DNA of 5,473 nucleotides. It comes from Campylobacteraceae bacterium (GTDB lineage: Bacteria; Campylobacterota; Campylobacteria; Campylobacterales; Campylobacteraceae). A program made the position numbers and the translations under genes. Under the pieces are notes generated by a model, which ran no database searches, was not told where the DNA came from, and saw only the letters and a program-made list of their open reading frames with translations. Shown piece after piece: positions 1 through 5,473 of the stretch (position 1 is the first letter of the stretch; each line of letters opens with the position of its first letter). The DNA is taken from positions 1-5,473 of the forward strand of contig JAITEH010000042.1 of the NCBI GenBank assembly GCA_031282125.1, given 5' to 3'.

Positions 1-14
1 CTTAATTCTTTGAT

Positions 15-23
15 TGCTATAAT
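15..23 (+). promoter_or_regulatory. Extended -10 promoter ahead of atpB
   Basis: The bases TGCTATAAT form a perfect TATAAT -10 box (18-23) preceded by the TGN extended -10 motif. The expected start of transcription is near A29 to A31, giving a leader of about 25 nt before the atpB ATG. Only 14 bases lie upstream in the window, so a -35 region cannot be judged; they are T-rich, and campylobacterial sigma-70 promoters usually lack a conserved -35. It is the only promoter-like site I find convincing and probably drives the whole six-gene run. Confidence 0.6.
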
Positions 24-54
24 CACCCATAAAATTTTAAAAACAGGGCTCAAA

Positions 55-732
55 ATGTCTGAACTTTTTCTGTTTACGGGTCTTATCTCCGATAACCACA
101 CATGGCTTGTACTTTCACAAATACTTATCGTTACCGCTATCATACTTGTAGTAGCCAAAATCGCCACTTCATCCATGCAGCTTGTGCCAAAAGGCGCGCA
201 AAATGTCATGGAGTCATTTTTGGAGGGCGTTATAGGCGTAGCTTCAGAAGTAGCAGGAGAAGAGACGGCGAGAAGATATCTGCCTTTGGCGGCGACAATC
301 GCACTTTTTGTTTTTGTGTCAAACATGATAGGCGTTATCCCCGGATTTGAAGCTCCGACAAGCAATATCAATATAACTTTGCCGCTGGCTTTGATAGTGT
401 TTTTGTACTATAACTTTGAAGGTATAAGAAGAAACGGTTTTGTAAAATATTTCAAACATTTCTTAGGACCAAATATATTTTTGGCGCCTTTGATGTTCCC
501 TATAGAGATTATCTCGCATATCTCAAGAATCATCTCTCTTTCATTCAGACTTTTTGGAAACGTCAAGGGAGACGATCTGTTTTTGATGGTTATACTATTC
601 CTTGCTCCTTGGGTTTTGCCGATACTGCCGTTTTTCATATTGGTATTTTTCGGCGCATTGCAGGCTTTTATATTCATGATACTAACTTATGTATATCTAG
701 CCGGAGCGGTGCACATCAGCGAAGAGCATTAA
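55..732 (+). CDS. atpB: ATP synthase F0 subunit a
   Basis: This is the membrane subunit a of F-type ATP synthase. It forms the two proton half-channels facing the c-ring in the inner membrane. The 225-residue protein is hydrophobic throughout, with about five or six membrane spans. The family core is clear: SLSFRLFGN at 161-169 holds the essential arginine (R165, matching E. coli R210), D174 falls at the place of E. coli E219, and [17 protein letters not shown] (202-218) is the last helix with the conserved Gln203. The length is normal for campylobacterial AtpB. I chose the ATG at 55 because the protein then begins [10 protein letters not shown] like relatives, an AGGG (45-48) lies 6 nt upstream, and the longer TTG start at 10 would overlap the promoter. 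No other ATP synthase gene follows, consistent with the dispersed atp genes I recall in this phylum. Confidence 0.96.
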   Translation: MSELFLFTGLISDNHTWLVLSQILIVTAIILVVAKIATSSMQLVPKGAQNVMESFLEGVIGVASEVAGEETARRYLPLAATIALFVFVSNMIGVIPGFEAPTSNINITLPLALIVFLYYNFEGIRRNGFVKYFKHFLGPNIFLAPLMFPIEIISHISRIISLSFRLFGNVKGDDLFLMVILFLAPWVLPILPFFILVFFGALQAFIFMILTYVYLAGAVHISEEH

Positions 733-744
733 AAAGTATGGAAA

Positions 745-1044
745 TTGCGAAAATCATACTTTGAATTTTTAATCAGTTTCTTATCGGGAGCCTCTTGGGC
801 TCTCGTGCTTTTGGGCGCTCTTTTGTTTTTTTCTATCTTTTCACATTTTAGCTTTTTTATTGGTTTTTTAGGGGCTTTTATCGGTTCTATCTTCGGGCTT
901 TTTGCTGTTTTGATAGTAGAAATCGCATATATACAGATACAAAAATTGGAAGAACTTAAACGCCAGACAAAAATGCTTGAGTCGCTTTTGGAGAAAAAAT
1001 CAAGCGGCCAGAACACATCAGATGACAGCGTATCTGATAACTGA
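745..1044 (+). CDS. Small membrane protein, two helices plus coiled coil
   Basis: I do not recognise a named family. The 99-residue protein has two predicted membrane spans (about 9-31 and 36-62, the second rich in Gly, Phe and Ile). A charged heptad-like stretch follows (about 63-86, IQKLEELKRQTKMLESLLEK) that should be a cytoplasmic coiled coil, and the tail is polar (SSGQNTSDDSVSDN). The start is a TTG at 745, 12 nt after the atpB stop and in the same frame as atpB. There is no in-frame ATG until residue 77, and the Shine-Dalgarno signal is weak. An ATG at 738 in another frame gives only an 8-codon peptide. From memory, C. jejuni also has a small integral membrane protein next to atpB, which would support a real gene. 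An assembly or regulatory link to F0 can only be guessed. Confidence 0.72.
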   Translation: MRKSYFEFLISFLSGASWALVLLGALLFFSIFSHFSFFIGFLGAFIGSIFGLFAVLIVEIAYIQIQKLEELKRQTKMLESLLEKKSSGQNTSDDSVSDN

Positions 1045-1573
1045 CCCGAAATTTTATACAAATCAGCCAAGTTTCATCATTTCAAAACTGCATGAAGTTT
1101 TCAAAAAACATGAAGTGAATTATGCGTGTTTGAGGGATAAAGAAGCCAAAAACTACGAAGAGTTAGCAAGAGCTTTCATCTTTGCATGCAATGAATTTGG
1201 CGTGAAGCCTATTTTGCATACTTTTTGGCTTGATGCGGCAGATTTGGGAGCTTACGGGGTTCATTTCGGTACGAAAGATTTTCAAAATATCCCTTTGGCA
1301 AAGGCAAAAAATCTTTTTGTAGTTGCAAGCGCACATTCTTTGCATGAGGCAGAGGAAGCTCTCTCTTTGGGGGCTGATTTGGTTACGATAAGCCCTATTT
1401 TTTATGTAGAGAATAAAAATAAGCCTCTTGGTTTAGAGAAGTTAAAAGAAATAACGGATAAAATACCACACAAATGTATAGCTCTCGGCGGTATCTTGGA
1501 AAGCTCGCAAATACAGATGTGTAAAAACGCGGGAGCTGTCGGATATGCGTCAATTCGTTATTTTTTAAAATAA
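1022..1573 (+). CDS. ThiE/TenI-like thiamine phosphate synthase family protein
   Basis: This 183-residue protein has the TIM-barrel layout of the ThiE/TenI family. ThiE joins HMP pyrophosphate to thiazole phosphate to make thiamine phosphate. Visible motifs are YLITD (4-8) on strand 1, CLRDK with R38 and K40 (the pyrophosphate-binding R-x-K), GVHFGTKD ending in D86 (a Mg ligand in ThiE), SAHSLHEAEEA (103-113), GADLVTISPIF (118-128) and ALGGI (154-158). The usual Asn-Asp pair of the NDR motif is replaced by His66-Thr67, and the glycine-rich part of the GIGPIF motif reads TISPIF. The protein is also shorter than typical ThiE (about 205-220 residues). The ATG at 1022 gives the proper N-terminus MTAYLITD. 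It overlaps the upstream gene by 23 nt without a clear Shine-Dalgarno, suggesting translational coupling. Family assignment is sure; the reaction is uncertain, so no symbol is given. Confidence 0.82.
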   Translation: MTAYLITDPKFYTNQPSFIISKLHEVFKKHEVNYACLRDKEAKNYEELARAFIFACNEFGVKPILHTFWLDAADLGAYGVHFGTKDFQNIPLAKAKNLFVVASAHSLHEAEEALSLGADLVTISPIFYVENKNKPLGLEKLKEITDKIPHKCIALGGILESSQIQMCKNAGAVGYASIRYFLK

Positions 1574-1576
1574 AGG
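1572..1576 (+). promoter_or_regulatory. Shine-Dalgarno of gatB
   Basis: AAAGG lies 6 nt before the gatB ATG and overlaps the stop codon of the ThiE-like gene. It confirms the start at 1583 and is one of the clearest ribosome binding sites in the window. Confidence 0.6.
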
Positions 1577-1582
1577 TTTATT

Positions 1583-3004
1583 ATGTTTGAAGTTGTTATC
1601 GGTCTTGAAATCCATACTCAATTAAATACCAAAACAAAGATTTTCTGTTCATGCGCTACGAGTTTCGGAGAAAAACCAAATACAAATGTCTGCCCCGTCT
1701 GCTTGGGACTTCCGGGCGCGCTGCCTGTTTTAAACAAGGAAGCTGTGAAAAAATCCATAGCTTTTGGAACGGCTATCAATGCCATCGTCAATAAACGCTC
1801 CATTTTCAATAGAAAAAACTACTTTTATCCCGACCTTCCGAAAGCTTATCAGATAAGTCAATTTGAGATTCCTATCGTTGAAAAAGGAGAGGTTTTCATA
1901 AACTTAGAAGACGGCACCCTAAAAAGAATAGGCGTCACAAGAGCACATTTGGAAGAGGATGCGGGCAAAAACGTGCATGAAGCAAATTTCAGCGGCGTTG
2001 ATTTGAACCGTGCGGGCACTCCGCTTTTGGAGATAGTAAGCGAACCTGACCTTCGAAGTTCCACAGAGGCCGTTTTGTATCTCAAAAAGATTCATGCGAT
2101 ACTAAGATATCTCAACATAAGCGACGCGAACATGCAGGAGGGAAGCTTTCGCTGCGATGCGAATGTGTCCATAAGACCAAAAGGCGAGACAAAGCTCTAT
2201 CCAAGAGTCGAGATAAAAAACCTAAACTCATTCAGATATATACAAAAAGCCATAGATTACGAAGTAGAACGCCAAAGCGAAGCATGGACGGAGGGCGCTT
2301 ACGATAAGGAAGTAGTGCAGGAGACGAGACTTTTCAATGTAGAGACGCTACAGACAAGAAGCATGAGAAGCAAGGAAGACAGCGCAGAATATCGCTATTT
2401 TCCGGATCCTGACTTGCTGCCTGTAGTAGTGGACGATGAAATGATGCAAGAGTGCGTCAAAATCCCCGAACTTCCAGACGAGAAAAAGAGCCGCTATATA
2501 AAGGATTTTGGCATAAAAGCTTATGATGCCGAAGTTATCACAAATTCCGTTGAATTGGCTAAATATTTTGAAGAGATGCTTACATACGGAGCGAGTGCGA
2601 AAAACAGCGTAAGCTGGCTTAGCGTTGAGCTTTTGGGTCGTCTTGAAGGCGGGATAGAAAATTCGCCCGTTAAAGCGCAAAAGTTAGCGGCATTGGTCAA
2701 AAGGATAGAAGACGGCACGATAAGCGGAAAAGCGGCCAAAGATATTTTGGACTTTTTGATGAAAAACGATGAAGAGGTTGACGCCGTCATAGAAAAACTC
2801 GGACTCAAACAGGTAAACGACGACGGTGCTATCATAGCCATCATAGATAAGATTTTGGAAGCAAATGCCGATAAAGCTACGGAGCTTAAAAACGGCAAAG
2901 ATAAACTTTTCGGGTTTTTCGTAGGGCAGGTCATCAAAGAGAGCAAAGGCGCGGCAAATCCCGCAAAAGTAAACGAGCTTTTAAAAGCAAAACTTGGTAT
3001 CTAA
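1583..3004 (+). CDS. gatB: Asp-tRNA(Asn)/Glu-tRNA(Gln) amidotransferase subunit B
   Basis: GatB is the tRNA-binding and kinase subunit of the GatCAB complex. The complex phosphorylates and amidates misacylated Glu-tRNA(Gln) and/or Asp-tRNA(Asn) in the cytosol, using ammonia released by GatA. The 473-residue length is normal. The start [10 protein letters not shown] (5-14) is typical. A zinc site of form C-x-C-x12-C-x2-C is complete (C22, C24, C37, C40). The family signature [18 protein letters not shown] spans 139-156. The catalytic-core segments [16 protein letters not shown] (181-196), ETR (247-249) and MRSKED...YRYFPDPDL (261-278) are intact. The tail domain (about 325-473) ends in the usual [23 protein letters not shown]. 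GatA and GatC are not in the window. Need for this complex fits an organism lacking GlnRS and/or AsnRS, as is usual in this phylum. No oddities were seen. Confidence 0.98.
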   Translation: MFEVVIGLEIHTQLNTKTKIFCSCATSFGEKPNTNVCPVCLGLPGALPVLNKEAVKKSIAFGTAINAIVNKRSIFNRKNYFYPDLPKAYQISQFEIPIVEKGEVFINLEDGTLKRIGVTRAHLEEDAGKNVHEANFSGVDLNRAGTPLLEIVSEPDLRSSTEAVLYLKKIHAILRYLNISDANMQEGSFRCDANVSIRPKGETKLYPRVEIKNLNSFRYIQKAIDYEVERQSEAWTEGAYDKEVVQETRLFNVETLQTRSMRSKEDSAEYRYFPDPDLLPVVVDDEMMQECVKIPELPDEKKSRYIKDFGIKAYDAEVITNSVELAKYFEEMLTYGASAKNSVSWLSVELLGRLEGGIENSPVKAQKLAALVKRIEDGTISGKAAKDILDFLMKNDEEVDAVIEKLGLKQVNDDGAIIAIIDKILEANADKATELKNGKDKLFGFFVGQVIKESKGAANPAKVNELLKAKLGI

Positions 3005-3006
3005 AC

Positions 3007-3891
3007 ATGAATATATCAGTCATCGGCGGCGGAAGATGGGGGCAGGCTCTGCATTTTGCATTTTCGCAAAATCATGAGAGTGTCATCACATCAAGAACCA
3101 AAAAAGATATTCCCAATTTCGTGAGCCTTGAAAAAGCCTTGGATAACGAATATATCGTCATGGCTTTGCCTGCGCAGATTGTCGGCGACTGGCTTAAGAA
3201 AAATTTCAAATACAATAACCAAAAAATATTAATCGCCGCCAAAGGCATAGAAGAGAAGAGCGGACGGTTTTTGAACGAGATATTTTTGGATTTCGTTCCA
3301 AGCTCCGCCCTTGCGTATCTCTCAGGTCCTTCGTTTGCCGCCGAAGTCATGAAAGCGCTGCCGACGGCTTTGGTGGTAAGTTCCAAAAACAAAGAGATGG
3401 CAAAAGAGTTTTGCGCTTTTTTCCCGAGATTTATCAAATCCTATGCAGACGACGATATCGTCGGAGCGGAAGTAAGCGGCGCGTATAAAAATGTTTTGGC
3501 GATTGCCAGCGGTGTTTGCGACGGGCTTGATTTGGGGCTTAACGCAAGAGCGAGCCTCATCGCAAGAGGGCTTGTCGAGATGCAAAGATTTGGGTTAAGC
3601 TTTGGCGCGAAAGAGGCTACATTTTTGGGACTGAGTGGGGCGGGAGATCTGTTTTTGACCGCTTCAAGCGTACTTTCGCGCAATTACCGCGTGGGAGCGG
3701 CTCTGGCAAAAGGCTCAAAACTTGATGAAATACTGCATGATTTAGGAGAGGTAGCCGAAGGAGTTTTGACTTCAAGAGCTATCAATAAAATCTCAAAAGA
3801 GAGAAATATCTACACCCCGATAGCAAGAGAAGTGAGCATGATAATAGACGGAAAATCTCCGCTTGAGAGCTTAAAAGATTTGCTTGCATGA
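3007..3891 (+). CDS. gpsA: Glycerol-3-phosphate dehydrogenase [NAD(P)+]
   Basis: This cytosolic enzyme reduces dihydroxyacetone phosphate to sn-glycerol 3-phosphate, the backbone for phospholipids. The 294-residue protein has an N-terminal Rossmann fold with the dinucleotide loop VIGGGRWG (5-12), followed by MALPAQ (52-57), AAKG with K79, and LSGPSFAAEV (105-114). The C-terminal helical domain carries the catalytic lysine in GAYKNV (K161), NARASLIARGL (179-189), GLSGAGDLF (208-216) with D214, SRNYRVG (224-230) and GEVAEGV (247-253). It is shorter than E. coli GpsA (about 339), as is common in campylobacterial versions. The ATG follows the gatB stop after 2 nt with no good Shine-Dalgarno, so translation is probably coupled to gatB. 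Confidence 0.97.
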   Translation: MNISVIGGGRWGQALHFAFSQNHESVITSRTKKDIPNFVSLEKALDNEYIVMALPAQIVGDWLKKNFKYNNQKILIAAKGIEEKSGRFLNEIFLDFVPSSALAYLSGPSFAAEVMKALPTALVVSSKNKEMAKEFCAFFPRFIKSYADDDIVGAEVSGAYKNVLAIASGVCDGLDLGLNARASLIARGLVEMQRFGLSFGAKEATFLGLSGAGDLFLTASSVLSRNYRVGAALAKGSKLDEILHDLGEVAEGVLTSRAINKISKERNIYTPIAREVSMIIDGKSPLESLKDLLA

Positions 3892-3901
3892 AAAAAATAG
3901 A

Positions 3902-3905
3902 AAGG
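3902..3905 (+). promoter_or_regulatory. Shine-Dalgarno of the dihydroorotase-like gene
   Basis: AAGG, 5 nt before the ATG at 3911, selects this start over the in-frame TTG at 3884. That TTG would lie inside gpsA and add nine charged residues unlike the family N-terminus. Confidence 0.55.
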
Positions 3906-3910
3906 TTCGC

Positions 3911-5131
3911 ATGTTAATAAAAAACGCCAAAATAGCAGATGAAAAGGGACTAAAAGACGTTCTTATAGAAAATGGTAAAATAGCCAAAATAGCCGACAAA
4001 ATAGACGCGGATACCGAAACTATAGACGCAAAAGGCGCGTATTTGCTGCCGGGGCTCATAGATTTGCATGTACGGCTCAAAAACGATACGCTAAATCAAA
4101 AAAATTTAGACACTCTATCAAACGACTGCGCCAGAGGCGGAGTTACGACTGCGCTCATTATCCCTGATTTTCTCCCAAGACTTGATAATGAGAGTTTTTT
4201 GGAGCTTTTGAACGCCAAAGTAAACGCCATGCCGACGACTTTGCTTCTGTCTGCGCCTTTGGTGAATGAGGAGACAAACAAACTCAACAATATCGCCACT
4301 TTGATACAAAACGGCGCTATCGCCATCTGGGGCAAATCGCATGTAAACTCAAATCTCATTAGACGCGGCATACAATACGCCAAAATGAAACAAACGCCGT
4401 TTTTGATAGACTGCTACGATAACGATTTGGACGATAACGGCGTCATGAACGACGGTGCGACGGCATTTAAGCTGGGGCTTCCGGGCATTTCCAAAGTATC
4501 CGAAAGCAGCGAAGCGGCAAAACTAAGCGAGATAGCAAAATACTACGATACGCCGATTCTTTTCCAAACGCTTTCCGTCAAACGCTCGGTAGAAATTGTA
4601 AAAGAGGCCAAAAAAACGATAAAAGCTTATGCGGAAGTCTCTATCCACCATCTTTTGAAAAATGATACAAGCTGCGACGGTTTTAACACTTACGCGAAAA
4701 TCAAACCGCCTTTGCGCGATGAGAATGAACAAAAAGAGTTGATGGGAGAGTTGAGGGCGGGAAATATAGACATTTTGACCTCCGCTCATTCGCCGCGCTC
4801 TATTCTTTATAAAGATGTGGCTTTTGAAGAGGCGGCGTACGGCATACACGCGGTTTGCGATTATCTGCCGCTTGTTTTCACGCATTTGGTCGATACGAAA
4901 CTCATAAGCATTGAGCAGTTTATAAACTTGACAAGCAAAACGCCCGCAAAGATTTTGGGTTTAAAAACCAAAGGCGAGATAAAGGAAGGGTTTGATGCGG
5001 ATTTGGTGATATTTGACACTTCATGCGAAGAGCAGTTAAAAGTATCTGACTCTATATATTCGGGCGAAACTCTGAAAGGAAAGGTTTTGAAAACCATCTC
5101 CAAAGGAGAGGTTGTTTATCAAAGCGCGTAA
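3911..5131 (+). CDS. pyrC2: Dihydroorotase-like protein, probably non-catalytic (PyrC2/PyrC' type)
   Basis: The 406-residue protein has the amidohydrolase layout. It opens with a small beta domain (MLIKNAKIADEKG...VLIENGKIAKI), then LLPGLIDLHVRL (45-56), GGVTTALIIPD (76-86), a TIM-barrel core, and a closing beta domain with GEIKEGFDADLVIFD (355-369). It aligns gap-free with type I dihydroorotase over several motifs, but the active site is broken. The metal-binding HxH is H53-V-R55, and the substrate Arg is K57. The DD before GKPV is missing. The His of HCED is D167, the His of HVST is T220, and DHAPH reads AHSPR (292-296). N of NPPLR is K265. It should therefore not hydrolyse dihydroorotate. 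Inactive homologues (PyrC' in Pseudomonas) serve as structural partners of aspartate carbamoyltransferase PyrB, which is the best guess here. The neighbour order gatB-gpsA-pyrC2 matches what I recall from C. jejuni. The symbol follows that usage. Confidence 0.88.
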   Translation: MLIKNAKIADEKGLKDVLIENGKIAKIADKIDADTETIDAKGAYLLPGLIDLHVRLKNDTLNQKNLDTLSNDCARGGVTTALIIPDFLPRLDNESFLELLNAKVNAMPTTLLLSAPLVNEETNKLNNIATLIQNGAIAIWGKSHVNSNLIRRGIQYAKMKQTPFLIDCYDNDLDDNGVMNDGATAFKLGLPGISKVSESSEAAKLSEIAKYYDTPILFQTLSVKRSVEIVKEAKKTIKAYAEVSIHHLLKNDTSCDGFNTYAKIKPPLRDENEQKELMGELRAGNIDILTSAHSPRSILYKDVAFEEAAYGIHAVCDYLPLVFTHLVDTKLISIEQFINLTSKTPAKILGLKTKGEIKEGFDADLVIFDTSCEEQLKVSDSIYSGETLKGKVLKTISKGEVVYQSA

Positions 5132-5153
5132 TAGAAATTTGTACGCTCATTTG

Positions 5154-5172
5154 TCATTGAGGCATGGCAATT
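5154..5172. repeat. Degenerate copy of the CATT...AAT(T)C palindrome
   Basis: CATTG at the left and CAATTC at the right flank a short core (GAGGCATGG). The ends resemble the two clearer elements downstream (GTCATT...AATCC), and ATTG pairs with CAAT (5156-5159 with 5168-5171). It may be a decayed member of the same family, but it is short and the match could be chance. Confidence 0.3.
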
Positions 5173-5178
5173 CATCTC

Positions 5179-5204
5179 CGTCATTCCCGCGTAGGCGGGA
5201 ATCC
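5179..5204. repeat. Palindromic repeat, CGTCATTCCCGC type
   Basis: ATTCCCGC (5183-5190) and GCGGGAAT (5195-5202) form a perfect 8-bp stem around the loop GTAG, framed by CGTC on the left and CC on the right. This GTCATTCCCGC...GCGGGAATCC pattern is a dispersed intergenic element I recall from many proteobacterial genomes. It is followed by an A-rich run (5205-5217), so it is not a rho-independent terminator on this strand. Only one copy of this core is in the window; family status is from memory. Confidence 0.65.
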
Positions 5205-5271
5205 AAAAAAGAAAAAATACAACTTCATCATGCATACAAGAAATAAATAGATGAAACACTTTCCCTTTCTC

Positions 5272-5306
5272 CGTCATTGCGAGGAGCGTTAGCGACGAAG
5301 CAATCC
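5272..5306. repeat. Palindromic repeat, CGTCATTGCGAGGAGC type
   Basis: The element begins CGTCATTGCGAGGAGC and ends GAAGCAATCC. ATTGC (5276-5280) pairs with GCAAT (5300-5304) around an imperfect core. The outer ends CCGTCATT and AATCCA equal those of the element at 5179-5204. This is a second widespread dispersed repeat type I recall from diverse proteobacteria. Copy number in this genome cannot be seen. Confidence 0.65.
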
Positions 5307-5323
5307 AGAAAAATATTCATAAC

Positions 5324-5393
5324 TTCTTTGTTTCGCTAAGCCTGGAAGGCTTAGCGACCATCTTTCTTGAACAAGCAAGAAAGAGGCAAAGAA
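5324..5393. other. Probable three-way-junction RNA/DNA structure
   Basis: An outer stem TTCTTTG (5324-5330) with CAAAGAA (5387-5393) encloses two strong hairpins. The first is TCGCTAAGCCT (5333-5343) with AGGCTTAGCGA (5347-5357), an 11-bp perfect stem on a GGA loop. The second is TCTTTCTTG (5361-5369) with CAAGAAAGA (5376-5384), a 9-bp perfect stem on a 6-base loop. Being palindromic, the same fold is possible on either strand. I do not recognise it as a named RNA; it may be part of a dispersed non-coding repeat that continues to the window edge. Confidence 0.5.
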
Positions 5394-5412
5394 CTTGCCA
5401 CGCGGTTGTGTC

Positions 5413-5463
5413 GTCCCTGCGGGATACCCTCGTATTTTTAATTTTGCTCGGGCGTTGCGGGAC
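5413..5463. other. Imperfect long inverted repeat at the window end
   Basis: GTCCCTGC (5413-5420) can pair with GCGGGAC (5457-5463) with one bulged T, and CCC (5427-5429) with GGG (5450-5452). This leaves a T-rich loop around 5433-5445. A smaller competing hairpin, TCCC-TGC-GGGA (5414-5424), also exists. It follows directly on the three-way-junction segment and may be the next part of the same element. Confidence 0.35.
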
Positions 5464-5473
5464 TCAGTTGTTG

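Larger units (their letters stand above)
5132..5473. other. 342-base non-coding tail rich in palindromes
   Basis: I find no credible reading frame, tRNA or rRNA here. The stretch starts with about 20 bases after the pyrC2 stop. A degenerate GTCATT...AATTC element and two palindromic elements follow (5179-5204 and 5272-5306), separated by an A-rich spacer. A GC-richer structured segment then runs from about 5321 to the window end. Base composition from about 5321 on differs from the AT-rich spacer. No hairpin is followed by a T-run, so no classical terminator for the operon is evident. The hairpins themselves may stop or stabilise the transcript. Confidence 0.6.

Noticed and set aside
10..54. 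Longer atpB from the TTG at 10
   Set aside because: The extra 15 residues do not resemble AtpB N-termini, and the start codon lies upstream of the TATAAT box that should produce the transcript.
977..1021. Longer ThiE-like protein starting upstream of 1022
   Set aside because: The added residues come from the coding region of the membrane protein in another frame, and the family N-terminus is MTAYLITD at 1022.
2521..2946. Minus-strand 141-codon open frame inside gatB
   Set aside because: It is the antisense shadow of an intact, highly conserved gene. The serine-rich composition is typical of such frames, and no start signal or family match is seen.
3884..3910. Longer dihydroorotase-like protein from the TTG at 3884
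   Set aside because: The extension overlaps gpsA, is unlike the family, and the AAGG ribosome site fits the ATG at 3911.
4523..4885. Minus-strand 120-codon open frame inside the dihydroorotase-like gene
   Set aside because: It is antisense to a well-supported gene, has Arg/Phe-rich low-plausibility composition and resembles no family.
5179..5217. Rho-independent terminator after the dihydroorotase-like gene
   Set aside because: The hairpin is followed by an A-run rather than a T-run on the + strand, and no hairpin nearby has the required T-tract.
5224..5255. Inverted repeat TTCATC...GATGAA in the A-rich spacer
   Set aside because: A 6-bp stem with a 20-base loop in AT-rich sequence is easily due to chance.
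5150..5310. CRISPR array
   Set aside because: The elements differ in core sequence and length, the spacing is irregular, and only two clear units exist.

Overview
The window looks like a chromosomal segment of a Campylobacterota (Epsilonproteobacteria) genome, most likely from the Sulfurimonas/Sulfuricurvum side of the phylum. This rests on three things. The proteins resemble that group, for example an AtpB carrying the [16 protein letters not shown] segment. Codons are moderately AT-rich, with many ATA and AGA. The gene order gatB-gpsA-second dihydroorotase is one I recall from Campylobacter jejuni. The assignment comes from memory of families, not from a search.

Layout: six genes lie head to tail on the + strand from about 55 to 5131 with almost no spacing. 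They are atpB (F0 subunit a), a small two-helix membrane protein with a coiled-coil tail, a short ThiE/TenI-like protein, gatB, gpsA and a dihydroorotase-like protein. Junctions are 12 nt, a 23-nt overlap, 9 nt, 2 nt and 19 nt. A good extended -10 promoter (TGCTATAAT) sits just ahead of atpB, and I see no convincing internal promoter or intrinsic terminator, so the six genes are probably co-transcribed. The last 342 bases (5132-5473) hold no gene. They contain a cluster of palindromic repeat-like elements and a strongly structured stretch that runs to the window edge.

The genes are housekeeping functions with no single pathway in common: proton translocation for ATP synthesis, possible thiamine-related chemistry, transamidation of misacylated tRNA, glycerol-3-phosphate supply for lipids, and a pyrimidine-pathway homologue. 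AtpB is separated from the rest of the ATP synthase genes, and GatB from GatA and GatC, as far as the window shows.

I do not see a new defence or mobile system. The points most worth following up are that the dihydroorotase-like protein has lost nearly all its metal ligands and should be a pseudo-enzyme; that the ThiE-like protein lacks the Asn-Asp Mg-binding pair; and that the 3' non-coding tail carries two palindromes with the same outer ends but different cores, followed by a probable multi-branched structure.
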